DNA from: an uncultured Porphyromonadaceae bacterium
GTDB taxonomy: Bacteria; Bacteroidota; Bacteroidia; Bacteroidales; Barnesiellaceae
Length of the DNA stretch: 64,000 nt
NCBI GenBank assembly: GCA_900538555.1
Contig: UPYI01000012.1
Location: 44,720-108,719, forward strand
Direction: 5' to 3'
The notes below the pieces were generated by a model that did no database searches, had not been told where the DNA came from, and saw nothing but the letters and a program-made list of their open reading frames with translations. Shown one piece after another: positions 54,339 to 61,763 of the stretch (within the stretch, counting starts at the first letter, position 1; each line of letters opens with the position of its first letter). Both the position numbers and the translations under genes were made by a program.

Positions 54339-55514
54339 TCAATACAATTCGGCAATCTCTTCGGGATATTCGGTCAGTTGCTCTACACCGGTATCGGTAA
54401 TCAGATAAGTATCTTCGATGCCGACGCCACCCACCTGCGGAATAACGAATTTCGGTTCGAGGGCGATCACATGCCCCGACACCAATACATCGCGCGAACG
54501 GGGTGCCAATACGGGAGCCTCGTTGATCTCGATGCCGACACCGTGCCCCACAAAGCCGGCTTTCTGGGCATGCCCCATAAAGTACTCTTCCAACCCTGCC
54601 TCTTTCGCCATATCCACCGCCATACGGTACAGTTCGGACGCGGCAACGCCGGGCTTCGCCGTTTCACAGAATGCCCGATGAATATCTATCGAGCAGCGGT
54701 GTGCCCGGTATGCCAGCTCGGGCAGTTCGCCCACCCTGAAAATGCGCGTCATATCGGTCATATACCCGGTGAAGTTTCCACACAGATCGACCAATACCGA
54801 CATGCCCGGCTTGATGATCGACCCGTTAGCCCCCATAGGCAAAGCCGGATCCAAACCGGCACCGCCCATTGCAAAATCGTAAGGCGACGGAATATCGGCA
54901 TTCGTACCGCACAACAGCGTGCCCGTGAAAGTCTCCATGCTCGAACCTCCGATACGGAACAGCCCCAGACAACCGCTCAACCGCAACAACCGTTCGATTT
55001 CGATTTGCAATTCGATATCCGACATGCCTTCCTGATAGACGCTCCGGATGCGGCGATAAGCCTCGGCATGATGTGCCGCCGAAATTTTCAACAACTTCAC
55101 TTCGTAAGGCGATTTCACGGCACGTACCCGACGCATGACCGGCGAGCCGTTTACAACCGTCGCATCGGGAAATAGAGCCGACAACCGGATACATTCGCCA
55201 TACGATGCCAGATCCTGCTCCAAAGCCAGACAGGAAGGGTGCGCTATTCCCCGTTCAGCCAGCAATGCCGGAATCTGTTCGGGCTTATGAATATATACGA
55301 CATTCCCGTTTTTCAACCCGACCGGACGCCGCACGAAATAAATGGCATCTCCCGTCGCCGGTACATACGTATATCCGCCATACACCCTGCCGGAAGAGTA
55401 ATAGAGGTTGGCATTCGTACTCAGCAACAGTGCATCCGCACCGGCTATCCGCATTTCGTTCTGGATCCGTTCGATCCGGTGGGCTATTTCCACCCGTAAA
55501 TTCTCAGTGTACAT
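54339..55514 (-). CDS. M24-family metallopeptidase, Xaa-Pro aminopeptidase-like
   Basis: This 391-residue cytoplasmic protein starts MYTENLRVEIAHRIERIQNE; an in-frame start 43 codons upstream is not supported by homology. A creatinase-like N-domain (ADALLLSTNANLYYSSGRVY) leads to the pita-bread catalytic domain with all five metal ligands in context: VDLCGNFTGYMTDMTR (two Asp), GHGVGIEINEAP (His), VIALEPKFVIP (Glu) and VGIEDTYLI (Glu). It probably removes N-terminal residues before proline. The gene stands alone and convergent with the tsaE group. Confidence 0.9.
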   Translation of the reverse strand: MYTENLRVEIAHRIERIQNEMRIAGADALLLSTNANLYYSSGRVYGGYTYVPATGDAIYFVRRPVGLKNGNVVYIHKPEQIPALLAERGIAHPSCLALEQDLASYGECIRLSALFPDATVVNGSPVMRRVRAVKSPYEVKLLKISAAHHAEAYRRIRSVYQEGMSDIELQIEIERLLRLSGCLGLFRIGGSSMETFTGTLLCGTNADIPSPYDFAMGGAGLDPALPMGANGSIIKPGMSVLVDLCGNFTGYMTDMTRIFRVGELPELAYRAHRCSIDIHRAFCETAKPGVAASELYRMAVDMAKEAGLEEYFMGHAQKAGFVGHGVGIEINEAPVLAPRSRDVLVSGHVIALEPKFVIPQVGGVGIEDTYLITDTGVEQLTEYPEEIAELY

Positions 55515-55614
55515 ATCTCGTTTCTCCTTTCTTAAAGCTATTCCGATCCGGCACGAAAGCGCATTCGTCCCGGCAGTCATATTCCTCCGGCATATTCGGG
55601 GATACCGATATAAC

Positions 55615-55650
55615 AAAAAAGACCAAGCGCATTCGTTTGCCACTCAGTCT
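55615..55650 (-). terminator. Terminator after tRNA-Arg
   Basis: On the minus strand AGACTGAG (55650-55643) pairs with CTTGGTCT (55628-55621), including two G-U pairs, followed by TTTTTT (55620-55615). It lies 8 bp beyond the 3' end of the tRNA. Confidence 0.7.
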
Positions 55651-55658
55651 CTTTTTAG

Positions 55659-55730
55659 TACACCCGTGGGGAGTCGAACCCCAATCGTCGGAACCGGAAT
55701 CCGATATTCTATCCATTGAACTACGGGTGC
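55659..55730 (-). tRNA. tRNA-Arg (anticodon CCG)
   Basis: The minus strand folds into a cloverleaf: acceptor GCACCCG with CGGGTGT, a D-arm with GTTCAATGGATAGAAT, an anticodon arm TCGGA-TTCCGGT-TCCGA (anticodon CCG, reading CGG), a 4-nt variable loop, and a T-arm TGGGG-TTCGACT-CCCCA. Total is 72 nt before CCA, which is not encoded. The first acceptor pair is G-U instead of G-C. A terminator follows. Confidence 0.9.
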
Positions 55731-55810
55731 ATCCGGCGGCTTTACAGCCTTATTTTTCGAATCGCGGTAAAACTAACCCCGAATCGAGTGGCAAAAGTAA
55801 GAATTATTTG

Positions 55811-55818
55811 TAGCTTTG
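55811..55818 (+). promoter_or_regulatory. Predicted -7 box for ung
   Basis: TAGCTTTG matches TAnnTTTG and is 35 bp before the ung start codon. No strong -33 box is seen. Confidence 0.45.
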
Positions 55819-55853
55819 CAAAGAGATAATGATAAAAAAGTTTTAAGAAAATT

Positions 55854-56516
55854 ATGGATGTCCGTATAGAAGAAAGTTGGAAACAACGGTTGCAGACCGA
55901 ATTCGACCAAAGTTACTTCGAACAACTCACCCGGTTCGTACACCAAGAGTATGCCACACACACCGTTTATCCTCCGGGTAAACAGATTTTCGCCGCATTC
56001 GACAGTTGCCCGTTCGAGCAGGTAAAGGTAGTCATTCTCGGACAAGACCCCTACCACGAACCCCGTCAGGCTCACGGGCTTTGCTTCTCGGTGAACGACG
56101 GCATTCCGTTTCCCCCTTCGTTGCAGAACATCTTCAAAGAGATAGAGAGCGACCTCGGCATTCCTGTTCCGGCGAGCGGCAACCTCACCCGTTGGGCGCA
56201 ACAAGGGGTGCTGCTGCTCAATGCCACACTTACCGTACGTGCGCATCAGGCTGCATCGCATCAGGGCAAAGGCTGGGAAACATTTACCGATGCCGTCATT
56301 CACAAACTCGCCGAAGAGCGGGAACATTTGGTATTTATCCTGTGGGGATCGTATGCACAACGCAAAGGAGAGTTCATCGACAGCCGCCGGCATCTCGTAC
56401 TCAAATCGCCGCACCCTTCGCCGTTGTCGGCTCATCGGGGATTTTTCGGCAATCATCATTTCAGCCAAGCCAACCGCTATCTCGCATCGCACGGTATCAC
56501 CCCTATTCAATGGTAA
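55854..56516 (+). CDS. ung: Uracil-DNA glycosylase, family 1
   Basis: This 220-residue enzyme cuts uracil from DNA as the first step of base excision repair. Motif A VVILGQDPYHEPRQAHGLCF holds the catalytic water-activating Asp65; KGWETFTDAVIHKL and LVFILWGSYAQRK follow, and motif B HPSPLSAHRGFFGNHHF is complete. Length and order match family 1 enzymes. The next gene starts 3 bp after its stop. Confidence 0.97.
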   Translation: MDVRIEESWKQRLQTEFDQSYFEQLTRFVHQEYATHTVYPPGKQIFAAFDSCPFEQVKVVILGQDPYHEPRQAHGLCFSVNDGIPFPPSLQNIFKEIESDLGIPVPASGNLTRWAQQGVLLLNATLTVRAHQAASHQGKGWETFTDAVIHKLAEEREHLVFILWGSYAQRKGEFIDSRRHLVLKSPHPSPLSAHRGFFGNHHFSQANRYLASHGITPIQW

Positions 56517-56519
56517 AAG

Positions 56520-56999
56520 ATGGAAAAGATAAATGTAGAAGAACGCTCAGCCCGGGCAAAAGAGTTGTTCAAATCGGGCTATACTTGTTGTCAGGCTGTC
56601 GTATCGGCATATAGCGACCTGTTCGATATCGACCCAACGACCGCAGCCGTCATGGCTGCCCCCTTCGGCGGAGGTATGGGACGCCTGCGCGAAGTGTGCG
56701 GAGGCGCAAGCGGCATGTTCATGATCGCGGGCATGTACTACCGTCTGACCGATCCGACCGACAAGGCAACGAAAACCGCACTCTATACTGCCGTGCAGGA
56801 ACTGGCGGCAAGCTATCGGCAGGAAAACGGATCGATCGTCTGCCGCGAATTGCTCGGTCTCGCCGTAAAAAGCGAAGCCCCCGTGCCCGAAGACCGCACG
56901 CCCGAATACTACAAACGGCGTCCGTGTGCCGAATATGTGGCTTGCGCCGCCCGTATCGTAGGTGAATTTTTAAACAAGAAAGAAGAAGAAAAAGAATAA
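56520..56999 (+). CDS. C_GCAxxG_C_C family protein
   Basis: This 159-residue protein carries the family cysteine pattern: GYTCCQAVVSAYSDLF, then FGGGMGRLREVCGGASGMFM (the CGGASG core), C at SIVCRELLG and a final CAEYVACAARIVGEFL. The several conserved Cys suggest a metal or redox cofactor site, and the middle part looks membrane-embedded or buried. The function of the family is not established. It is 3 bp downstream of ung and is followed by a structured RNA region. Confidence 0.88.
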   Translation: MEKINVEERSARAKELFKSGYTCCQAVVSAYSDLFDIDPTTAAVMAAPFGGGMGRLREVCGGASGMFMIAGMYYRLTDPTDKATKTALYTAVQELAASYRQENGSIVCRELLGLAVKSEAPVPEDRTPEYYKRRPCAEYVACAARIVGEFLNKKEEEKE

Positions 57000-57002
57000 A
57001 CC

Positions 57003-57117
57003 GGTAGCGGTGTGTCTGAATGCCCTATCTGCCACACCTAAACAGGCTTGCATCGGGAACCTGCATTTCGACACACCGCCACCGCTCCGAAAGGAAACTT
57101 TCCGTGTGCTTGCTACC
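57003..57117 (+). ncRNA. Structured RNA element upstream of queC, class not identified
   Basis: Three nested helices are visible: closing GGTAGC/GCTACC (57003-57008 with 57112-57117); GGTGTGTC/GACACACC (57009-57016 with 57070-57077), continued past a 2x2 loop by AATGC/GCATT (57019-57023 with 57063-57067); and GAAAG-GAAA-CTTTC (57089-57102), a GNRA-capped hairpin. The 5' part may also serve as terminator of the upstream gene. It does not match preQ1, TPP or cobalamin riboswitch consensus that I know. Confidence 0.5.
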
Positions 57118-57193
57118 ACGTTAAAAACAAGAAACATGCCTGCCGCGCGGATTTCCTGTCAGGGGATATACAACCGAATCAGATTTTAATCGT

Positions 57194-57859
57194 ATGACAG
57201 AAAAAGAAGAAACCGCACTGGTCTGCTTTTCCGGCGGACAAGATTCCACTACCTGCCTGTTCTGGGCAATGAAACAGTTCAAATCGGTAGAAGCCATCTG
57301 CTTCACATACGGGCAAAAACATGCTCTCGAAGTAGAGGTAGCCCGACAGATCGCCGACGAAGCCGGAGTACCTTTCTCGCTTCTCGACGTTTCGCTGATC
57401 AGCCAACTGACACATAGTTCCCTCACCGACAGCAGCATCGAGATGGACCAGACCAAGCCAGCCGACACGCCGCCCAATACTTTCGTTCCGGGGCGCAACA
57501 TGGTGTTCATGACTTTCGTCGCCATCGAAGCCTACAAACGGGGCATCCGCCATTTGGTCACCGGCGTGTCGCAATCGGATTTCAGCGGATACCCCGACTG
57601 CCGCGACTCGTTCATCCGGTCGCTCAACGTCACACTGAATCTGGCGATGGACTACCAATTCGTCATCCACACCCCGATGATGTGGATCGACAAAGAAGCG
57701 GAATGGGAAATGGCAGACCGGCTCGGAGTGTTCGACCTGATACGCACCCGGACTCTGACCTGCTACAACGGCATCATCGGCGACGGCTGCGGTCACTGCC
57801 CTGCCTGCCAGTTGCGCAAACGAGGGCTGGATGCCTATCTGACGCGACGGAAAAAATAG
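57194..57859 (+). CDS. queC: 7-cyano-7-deazaguanine synthase
   Basis: This 221-residue enzyme makes preQ0 from 7-carboxy-7-deazaguanine and ammonia with ATP, an early step in queuosine tRNA modification. The PP-loop is LVCFSGGQDSTTCLFWAM, followed by CFTYGQKHALEVEVAR and FVPGRNMVFMTFVAIEAY. The C-terminal zinc site is CYNGIIGDGCGHCPACQLRK with four Cys. It follows a structured RNA and a 76-nt further leader, so control by a leader RNA is possible. The glycosyltransferase gene downstream has its own promoter. Confidence 0.97.
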   Translation: MTEKEETALVCFSGGQDSTTCLFWAMKQFKSVEAICFTYGQKHALEVEVARQIADEAGVPFSLLDVSLISQLTHSSLTDSSIEMDQTKPADTPPNTFVPGRNMVFMTFVAIEAYKRGIRHLVTGVSQSDFSGYPDCRDSFIRSLNVTLNLAMDYQFVIHTPMMWIDKEAEWEMADRLGVFDLIRTRTLTCYNGIIGDGCGHCPACQLRKRGLDAYLTRRKK

Positions 57860-57875
57860 AAAAGAGACGAATATA

Positions 57876-57907
57876 TTTGGCACGACGCACGACATTCATT
57901 ATCTTTA
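57876..57907 (+). promoter_or_regulatory. Predicted promoter of the glycosyltransferase-radC operon
   Basis: TTTG (57876-57879), exactly 20 nt, TATCTTTA (57900-57907). The -33 box is perfect and the -7 box has one mismatch. The start codon is 24 bp further on. Confidence 0.65.
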
Positions 57908-57931
57908 CCCGATAACCCAAAGTGTACGGAT

Positions 57932-58927
57932 ATGTTATATTTCTCAGTCATCATACCGGTATATAACCGCCCGGACGAAGTGCGCGACCTGTTAGAAAGC
58001 CTGTCGCACCAAACCGACAACGGGTTTGAAGTCGTTCTGGTGGAAGACGGATCGACCCGGCGATGCGACGAGGTGGCAAACGCCTATGCCGACCGATTGA
58101 AGGTCAGCTACTTTTACAAGGAGAACGAAGGCAGAAGCATTGCCCGCAACTACGGAATGGAACGGGCGACGGGCAACTACTTCATATTCTTCGACTCCGA
58201 CTGCGTGATTCCCGAAGGCTATTTCGCCACGCTCCGCCACGAACTGACGGAACAGTACACCGACTGTTTCGGCGGACCGGATGCCGCACACGAATCGTTT
58301 TCCGACATTCAGAAAGCGATCAACTACTCCATGACCTCCCTGCTCACCACCGGAGGCATACGGGGAGGAAAAGTGCAATTGGAAAAATTCACCCCCCGCA
58401 CTTTCAACATGGGTTTTTCGCGGACGGTCTACGAACGTGTGGGCGGATTCCGCGAGATGTTCAGCGAAGATATAGACATGAGTACCCGCATACGTCTGGC
58501 AGGATTCGGCATCGGGCTGATACGTCCGGCATACGTCTATCACAAACGACGCACCAGCCTGCGCCTGTTCAGCCGGCAGATCTATGTATTCGGGATGTCG
58601 CGTGTCACCTTATACCTGCTCTATCCCGATACGCTGAAAGCCGTCCATCTGTTGCCGGCGTGTTTCGTACTCGGCTCCGTAGCCATGATTATCGGTTCGT
58701 TCTTCCATTGGTGGCTGATCCTGCCTTTGGCAATCTATCTGCTGGCAGTATGGATCGTAGCACTTTTCGTCACACGAAACCTGAAAATATCGCTTCTGGC
58801 GATCCTCACCAGCATCGTCCAGTTAGGCGGCTACGGTATCGGATTCATGCAGGCTTTCGTCCGGAAGGTCATTTTCAGGCGCGGGCGCAACGAAGCGGAA
58901 GAAATAGCCATACGCAAAGGTAAATAA
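57932..58927 (+). CDS. Family 2 glycosyltransferase with C-terminal membrane segments
   Basis: This 331-residue protein has a GT-A domain (about 1-225: SVIIPVYNRPDEVRDLLESL, VVLVEDGSTRRCDEVA, YFIFFDSDCVIPEGYF with a DxD-like metal site, and FNMGFSRTVYERVGGFREMF with EDIDMSTRIRLAG). Two or three hydrophobic stretches lie at about 225-310, so the enzyme is anchored to the inner membrane. It transfers a sugar from a nucleotide donor to an unknown acceptor. The radC start codon follows its stop directly. Confidence 0.92.
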   Translation: MLYFSVIIPVYNRPDEVRDLLESLSHQTDNGFEVVLVEDGSTRRCDEVANAYADRLKVSYFYKENEGRSIARNYGMERATGNYFIFFDSDCVIPEGYFATLRHELTEQYTDCFGGPDAAHESFSDIQKAINYSMTSLLTTGGIRGGKVQLEKFTPRTFNMGFSRTVYERVGGFREMFSEDIDMSTRIRLAGFGIGLIRPAYVYHKRRTSLRLFSRQIYVFGMSRVTLYLLYPDTLKAVHLLPACFVLGSVAMIIGSFFHWWLILPLAIYLLAVWIVALFVTRNLKISLLAILTSIVQLGGYGIGFMQAFVRKVIFRRGRNEAEEIAIRKGK

Positions 58928-59638
58928 ATGGAAAAAGGACACGACACAACACACAGGCTTGTCATCAAGGCATTGGCGGAAGACGACCGCCCGCGCGAGA
59001 AGATGATGAAACACGGCATACGCGCTTTGAGCAATGCCGAACTGCTGGCTATACTCATCGGATCGGGAAACCGGGAAGAGACCGCCGTAGAACTGTCGCA
59101 ACGGATTCTGAACTCGGCGGAGAACCGTTGGGCACGATTGGGGAAATACGAACTGTCCGACCTGACTCTCCCGTTCAAAGGCATAGGCGAAGCCAAAGCC
59201 ATTACCATACTCGCCGCATTGGAAATCAGCCGACGGAGGAAAGAGGAGATATCGGAAGAACGGGTGAAGATCTCATCCAGCAATGATGCCTACCTGTACA
59301 TGTACGAACGGCTGATCGACCTGCCGCACGAAGAGTTCTGGATACTCCTGCTGAACCGTGCCCACGAAATAATCGACCGGATATGCATCAGCCGGGGCGG
59401 AACGACCGCCACAATCGTAGATGTGAAACTGATACTGAAACCAGCCCTGATGCAACTGGCAACCGCGATTATTCTCTGTCATAACCATCCGTCGAACACC
59501 GCACGCCCCAGTCCGGAGGACGACAAACTGACGCAGAAAATCAAAAACGCCGCCGAGCTTCTCGACATCAAGGTTTTAGACCACATCATCGTTTGCGAAG
59601 ACCAATTTTTCAGTTACAGCGATTCCGGCAAATTGTAA
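58928..59638 (+). CDS. radC: RadC-family JAB-domain protein
   Basis: This 236-residue protein has an N-terminal helix-hairpin-helix-type part (KMMKHGIRALSNAELLAILI, PFKGIGEAKAITILAALEIS) and a C-terminal JAB/MPN metalloprotease-like domain with the zinc motif ILCHNHPSNTARPSPEDDKL. The name radC reflects family membership; a role in DNA repair is not firmly established. ATG follows directly after the TAA of the glycosyltransferase gene, so the two are co-translated. A terminator lies 40 bp on. Confidence 0.95.
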   Translation: MEKGHDTTHRLVIKALAEDDRPREKMMKHGIRALSNAELLAILIGSGNREETAVELSQRILNSAENRWARLGKYELSDLTLPFKGIGEAKAITILAALEISRRRKEEISEERVKISSSNDAYLYMYERLIDLPHEEFWILLLNRAHEIIDRICISRGGTTATIVDVKLILKPALMQLATAIILCHNHPSNTARPSPEDDKLTQKIKNAAELLDIKVLDHIIVCEDQFFSYSDSGKL

Positions 59639-59678
59639 GCCGCATAAAAAAAGTTATCGAATCAAAAAAAATATTTTA

Positions 59679-59708
59679 GGCGACCCACACATCCGGTCGT
59701 CTTTTTTT
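59679..59708 (+). terminator. Terminator of the glycosyltransferase-radC operon
   Basis: GGCGACC (59679-59685) pairs with GGTCGTC (59695-59701), including one G-U pair, followed directly by seven T (59702-59708). Confidence 0.85.
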
Positions 59709-59709
59709 G

Positions 59710-59717
59710 TACTTTCG
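59710..59717 (+). promoter_or_regulatory. Predicted -7 box of the carbonic anhydrase gene
   Basis: TACTTTCG, one mismatch from TAnnTTTG, directly follows the terminator T-run and lies 26 bp before the start codon. No good -33 box was found. Confidence 0.4.
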
Positions 59718-59743
59718 CGCGTCAAAAAAAACAATCAATAGGT

Positions 59744-60430
59744 ATGAAAAAATTCGTATTAAGCGTCGTCCTGTTAGGCGCACTCTTTTTCATCGGGTAC
59801 GGCATCATGAAATACACCGGAGCCGAACCCAAGCACGAAGTCGAACCCGAAAGTTCGGTAGTAGAAACACCCGAAGCAGCATTGGAACTTTTGAAGGAAG
59901 GCAACCTGCGGTACGTAAACAACCATTGCCTGTTTCCGCACCACGACCACAAACGGATAGAGGAAACCGCCCCGAAACAGAATCCGTTCGTTGCCATTGT
60001 CGGCTGCTCCGATTCGCGGGTTCCGGTAGAACTGATTTTCGACCAGGGTATCGGCGATATCTTTGTCATCCGTACCGCCGGCAACAGTGTGAACGATGCC
60101 GTGGTAATGGGTAGCGTCGATTACGCCGTGGAACATCTGGGCGTAAAAGCCGTAGTCGTTTTGGGGCATGAATCGTGCGGAGGTGTGACCGGCGCAATTT
60201 CCACCGCTTCGGAACACGGCGAAGTTGCCAAACTGCTCGACGTCATCCGGCAGGATGTAGCCCCTTATGTGGGTAAACCCGACAGCCTCGATGTCGCTAT
60301 CCGCATGAATGCCGACAAGCAGGTAGAGCGGATCACGTCCTATCCGCATATCCGGTCGCTGATCGACAAAGGCGAACTCGCTGTTGTCCGGGCATATTAC
60401 AACGTACACACGGGTAAAGTCGATTTCTAA
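59744..60430 (+). CDS. Exported beta-class carbonic anhydrase
   Basis: This 228-residue protein has an N-terminal signal or anchor helix (MKKFVLSVVLLGALFFIGYG), so it acts in the periplasm or on the membrane, unlike most beta-carbonic anhydrases. Catalytic features are present: ALELLKEGNLRYVNNH, VAIVGCSDSRVPVELIFDQG (zinc Cys, Asp-Arg dyad), FVIRTAGNSVND and VVLGHESCGGVTGAI (zinc His and Cys). It interconverts carbon dioxide and bicarbonate. The gene stands alone with a terminator on both sides. Confidence 0.94.
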   Translation: MKKFVLSVVLLGALFFIGYGIMKYTGAEPKHEVEPESSVVETPEAALELLKEGNLRYVNNHCLFPHHDHKRIEETAPKQNPFVAIVGCSDSRVPVELIFDQGIGDIFVIRTAGNSVNDAVVMGSVDYAVEHLGVKAVVVLGHESCGGVTGAISTASEHGEVAKLLDVIRQDVAPYVGKPDSLDVAIRMNADKQVERITSYPHIRSLIDKGELAVVRAYYNVHTGKVDF

Positions 60431-60449
60431 ACACAGACAGATCTCAATG

Positions 60450-60482
60450 AAAAACCCCGGCGGAAATTCCGTCGGGGTTTTT
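60450..60482 (+). terminator. Terminator of the carbonic anhydrase gene
   Basis: AAAACCCCGGCGGA (60451-60464) and TCCGTCGGGGTTTT (60468-60481) form a 14-bp stem with one G-U pair and a 3-nt loop, ending in a T-run. It also ends close to the convergent OmpH-like gene and may serve both. Confidence 0.9.
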
Positions 60483-60500
60483 CATTGGGAATACGGTTAT

Positions 60501-61121
60501 TTATTTTTTCTTGTTCAAACTCGATTTGCTCGGATCGTAACGTTTATTGAGCAGCGTTACAACCTCGTTGGTAATATCGTAGTCGGGCACGATATAAAGT
60601 ACACCGACACTGTTTATGATCGCTTCGTACTTGCGGTCTTTGTTGTATTCTCTGATAAACGAAATAATCGAATCGTTTACTTGCGCCATCAGCCGTTGTT
60701 GTTCGCGAAGGTTTTCATCACTGAGCCGTTGGGCATATTGTTCCAGTTCTGCCTGTTTTTTCGCCAGACGTTCATATTCCTGTTGTGCTCTTTCGGGCGA
60801 AAGGAAAGCATTGTTCTGGTATTTACGTTCAAATTCGGACTGTTCTTTTTTCAACTTGTTCGCCCGTTCGTTCAGATCGAGACGTGCATTCTCCTCCTTG
60901 CGGATCAGCTCTTCCGAAACATCCTTGGCAAAATTGTACTTCAAAATCAACGAATCGCCGTTGATATAAGCGATCGGCATACGTGAGCCCGGTTGGATAG
61001 CTACGGACGAATCGGAAGCCGAAGAACCGCTTACCGGTTGTTGATTGTCTTTACATTGTACAAAAACCATCGAAAAAGCGAATATGGAAAGTGCCCATAT
61101 CGAACGTTTAATCATTTTCAT
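60501..61121 (-). CDS. OmpH/Skp-like periplasmic lipoprotein
   Basis: This 206-residue protein has a lipoprotein signal (FSMVFVQC, Cys23). The body (about 48-195) has the Skp/OmpH arrangement: a first strand IAYINGDSLILKYNFAKDV, a long charged coiled coil (KKEQSEFERKYQNN... QQEYERLAKKQAELEQYAQR) and a closing beta strand GVLYIVPDYDITNEVV. Skp-like proteins are chaperones for outer-membrane proteins. It lies 3 bp after the small membrane protein gene, so both are one unit. Confidence 0.87.
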   Translation of the reverse strand: MKMIKRSIWALSIFAFSMVFVQCKDNQQPVSGSSASDSSVAIQPGSRMPIAYINGDSLILKYNFAKDVSEELIRKEENARLDLNERANKLKKEQSEFERKYQNNAFLSPERAQQEYERLAKKQAELEQYAQRLSDENLREQQRLMAQVNDSIISFIREYNKDRKYEAIINSVGVLYIVPDYDITNEVVTLLNKRYDPSKSSLNKKK

Positions 61122-61124
61122 AAT

Positions 61125-61358
61125 TCAGAGAATTTCTTTCGTAATCGTGTTGTTATCGTTAAGATCTTTTAATTGTTTCTCATGGCGCTCCCGTGCATCG
61201 GTCGATACCGCACACGTTATACCCTGTTTTTTAAGTGGCTTACTGTCGCTAATATGCGAACTGGGAAATTTTCCGCCCTTGACGAAAAAAACCTTTATAC
61301 CCAAAAGAATTACGGACAAAGCAATTATCCCGGCGGTAAAGATCAGTACATTCCACAT
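61125..61358 (-). CDS. Small conserved membrane protein upstream of the OmpH-like gene
   Basis: This 77-residue protein starts MWNVLIFTAGIIALSVILLG, one membrane helix, followed by IKVFFVKGGKFPSSHISDSK and a basic/acidic tail with the LKKQGITCAVSTDARER segment. I recognise the pattern from conserved Bacteroidales proteins of unknown role. An in-frame ATG 13 codons upstream lies inside the repeat and is less likely. Its stop is 3 bp from the OmpH-like start. Confidence 0.75.
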   Translation of the reverse strand: MWNVLIFTAGIIALSVILLGIKVFFVKGGKFPSSHISDSKPLKKQGITCAVSTDARERHEKQLKDLNDNNTITKEIL

Positions 61359-61425
61359 TTTCACTATATTTGTAGAATATAGGAGGCGGCTCGGCATAGT
61401 TCATTCGTGAAAATTCCATTTCCCC

Positions 61426-61457
61426 TTTGTCTCTGCTCTCGCCTTTCACTATATTTG
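61426..61457 (+). promoter_or_regulatory. Predicted promoter in repeat unit 1/2
   Basis: TTTG (61426-61429), 20 nt, TATATTTG (61450-61457): a perfect match to the Bacteroidetes promoter consensus. Confidence 0.6.
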
Positions 61458-61509
61458 TAGAATATAGGAGGCGGCTCGGCATAATTCAATCGTGAAACTT
61501 CGTTTCCCG

Positions 61510-61541
61510 CTTGTTTCTACTCTCGCCTTTCACTATATTTG
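61510..61541 (+). promoter_or_regulatory. Predicted promoter in repeat unit 2/3
   Basis: CTTG (61510-61513), 20 nt, TATATTTG (61534-61541). It would start a leader of about 215 nt for pepD. Confidence 0.55.
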
Positions 61542-61542
61542 T

Positions 61543-61763
61543 CTTTTGGAAGAACGCCGCAACCCGCTTTATACGAAAAGTCGAAAAAGGCAGACAACGG
61601 TGTATCTCCGTTTTACCGACAAAGATAGGGCAAGAAACCTTTATTTGTATGGACGAATAGGAATATTTTATAGAGCAGGCGGAGTAATTCCGTAAATTTA
61701 ACATAATTTATTTACCGCATCCGCATGCTTACGGTTGAATACATATAATTAAACTATAAAACT
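61543..61763. other. Leader region between the repeat and pepD, no gene seen
   Basis: This 221-bp stretch shows no supported coding frame. A minus-strand TATCTTTG-like box lies near 61620, and the last about 80 bp are A+T-rich. No clear hairpin was found. Confidence 0.5.

Larger units (their letters stand above)
61361..61542 (+). repeat. Tandem 84-85 bp promoter-bearing intergenic repeat, two full units plus a partial third
   Basis: TATATTTG recurs at 61365-61372, 61450-61457 and 61534-61541, with spacings of 85 and 84 bp. Each full unit holds TAGAATATAGGAGGCGGCTC, GGCATA, a GTGAAA segment and CTCGCCTTTCAC. The -33 boxes are TTTG (61426-61429) and CTTG (61510-61513), each exactly 20 nt from the next -7 box. 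Homologous to the repeat at 7750-7892; here it faces pepD. Confidence 0.88.

Noticed and set aside
55515..55643. Longer N-terminus for the M24 peptidase
   Set aside because: It reaches into the tRNA terminator and adds no known domain.
57003..57117. TPP or cobalamin riboswitch
   Set aside because: The conserved core sequences of these classes are absent, and the downstream gene is queC.
61249..61482. Minus-strand small frames within the 61.4-kb repeat
   Set aside because: They are produced by the repeated sequence itself and end or start inside promoter boxes.
61361..61542. CRISPR array
   Set aside because: Units are tandem with no unique spacers and no cas genes are near.
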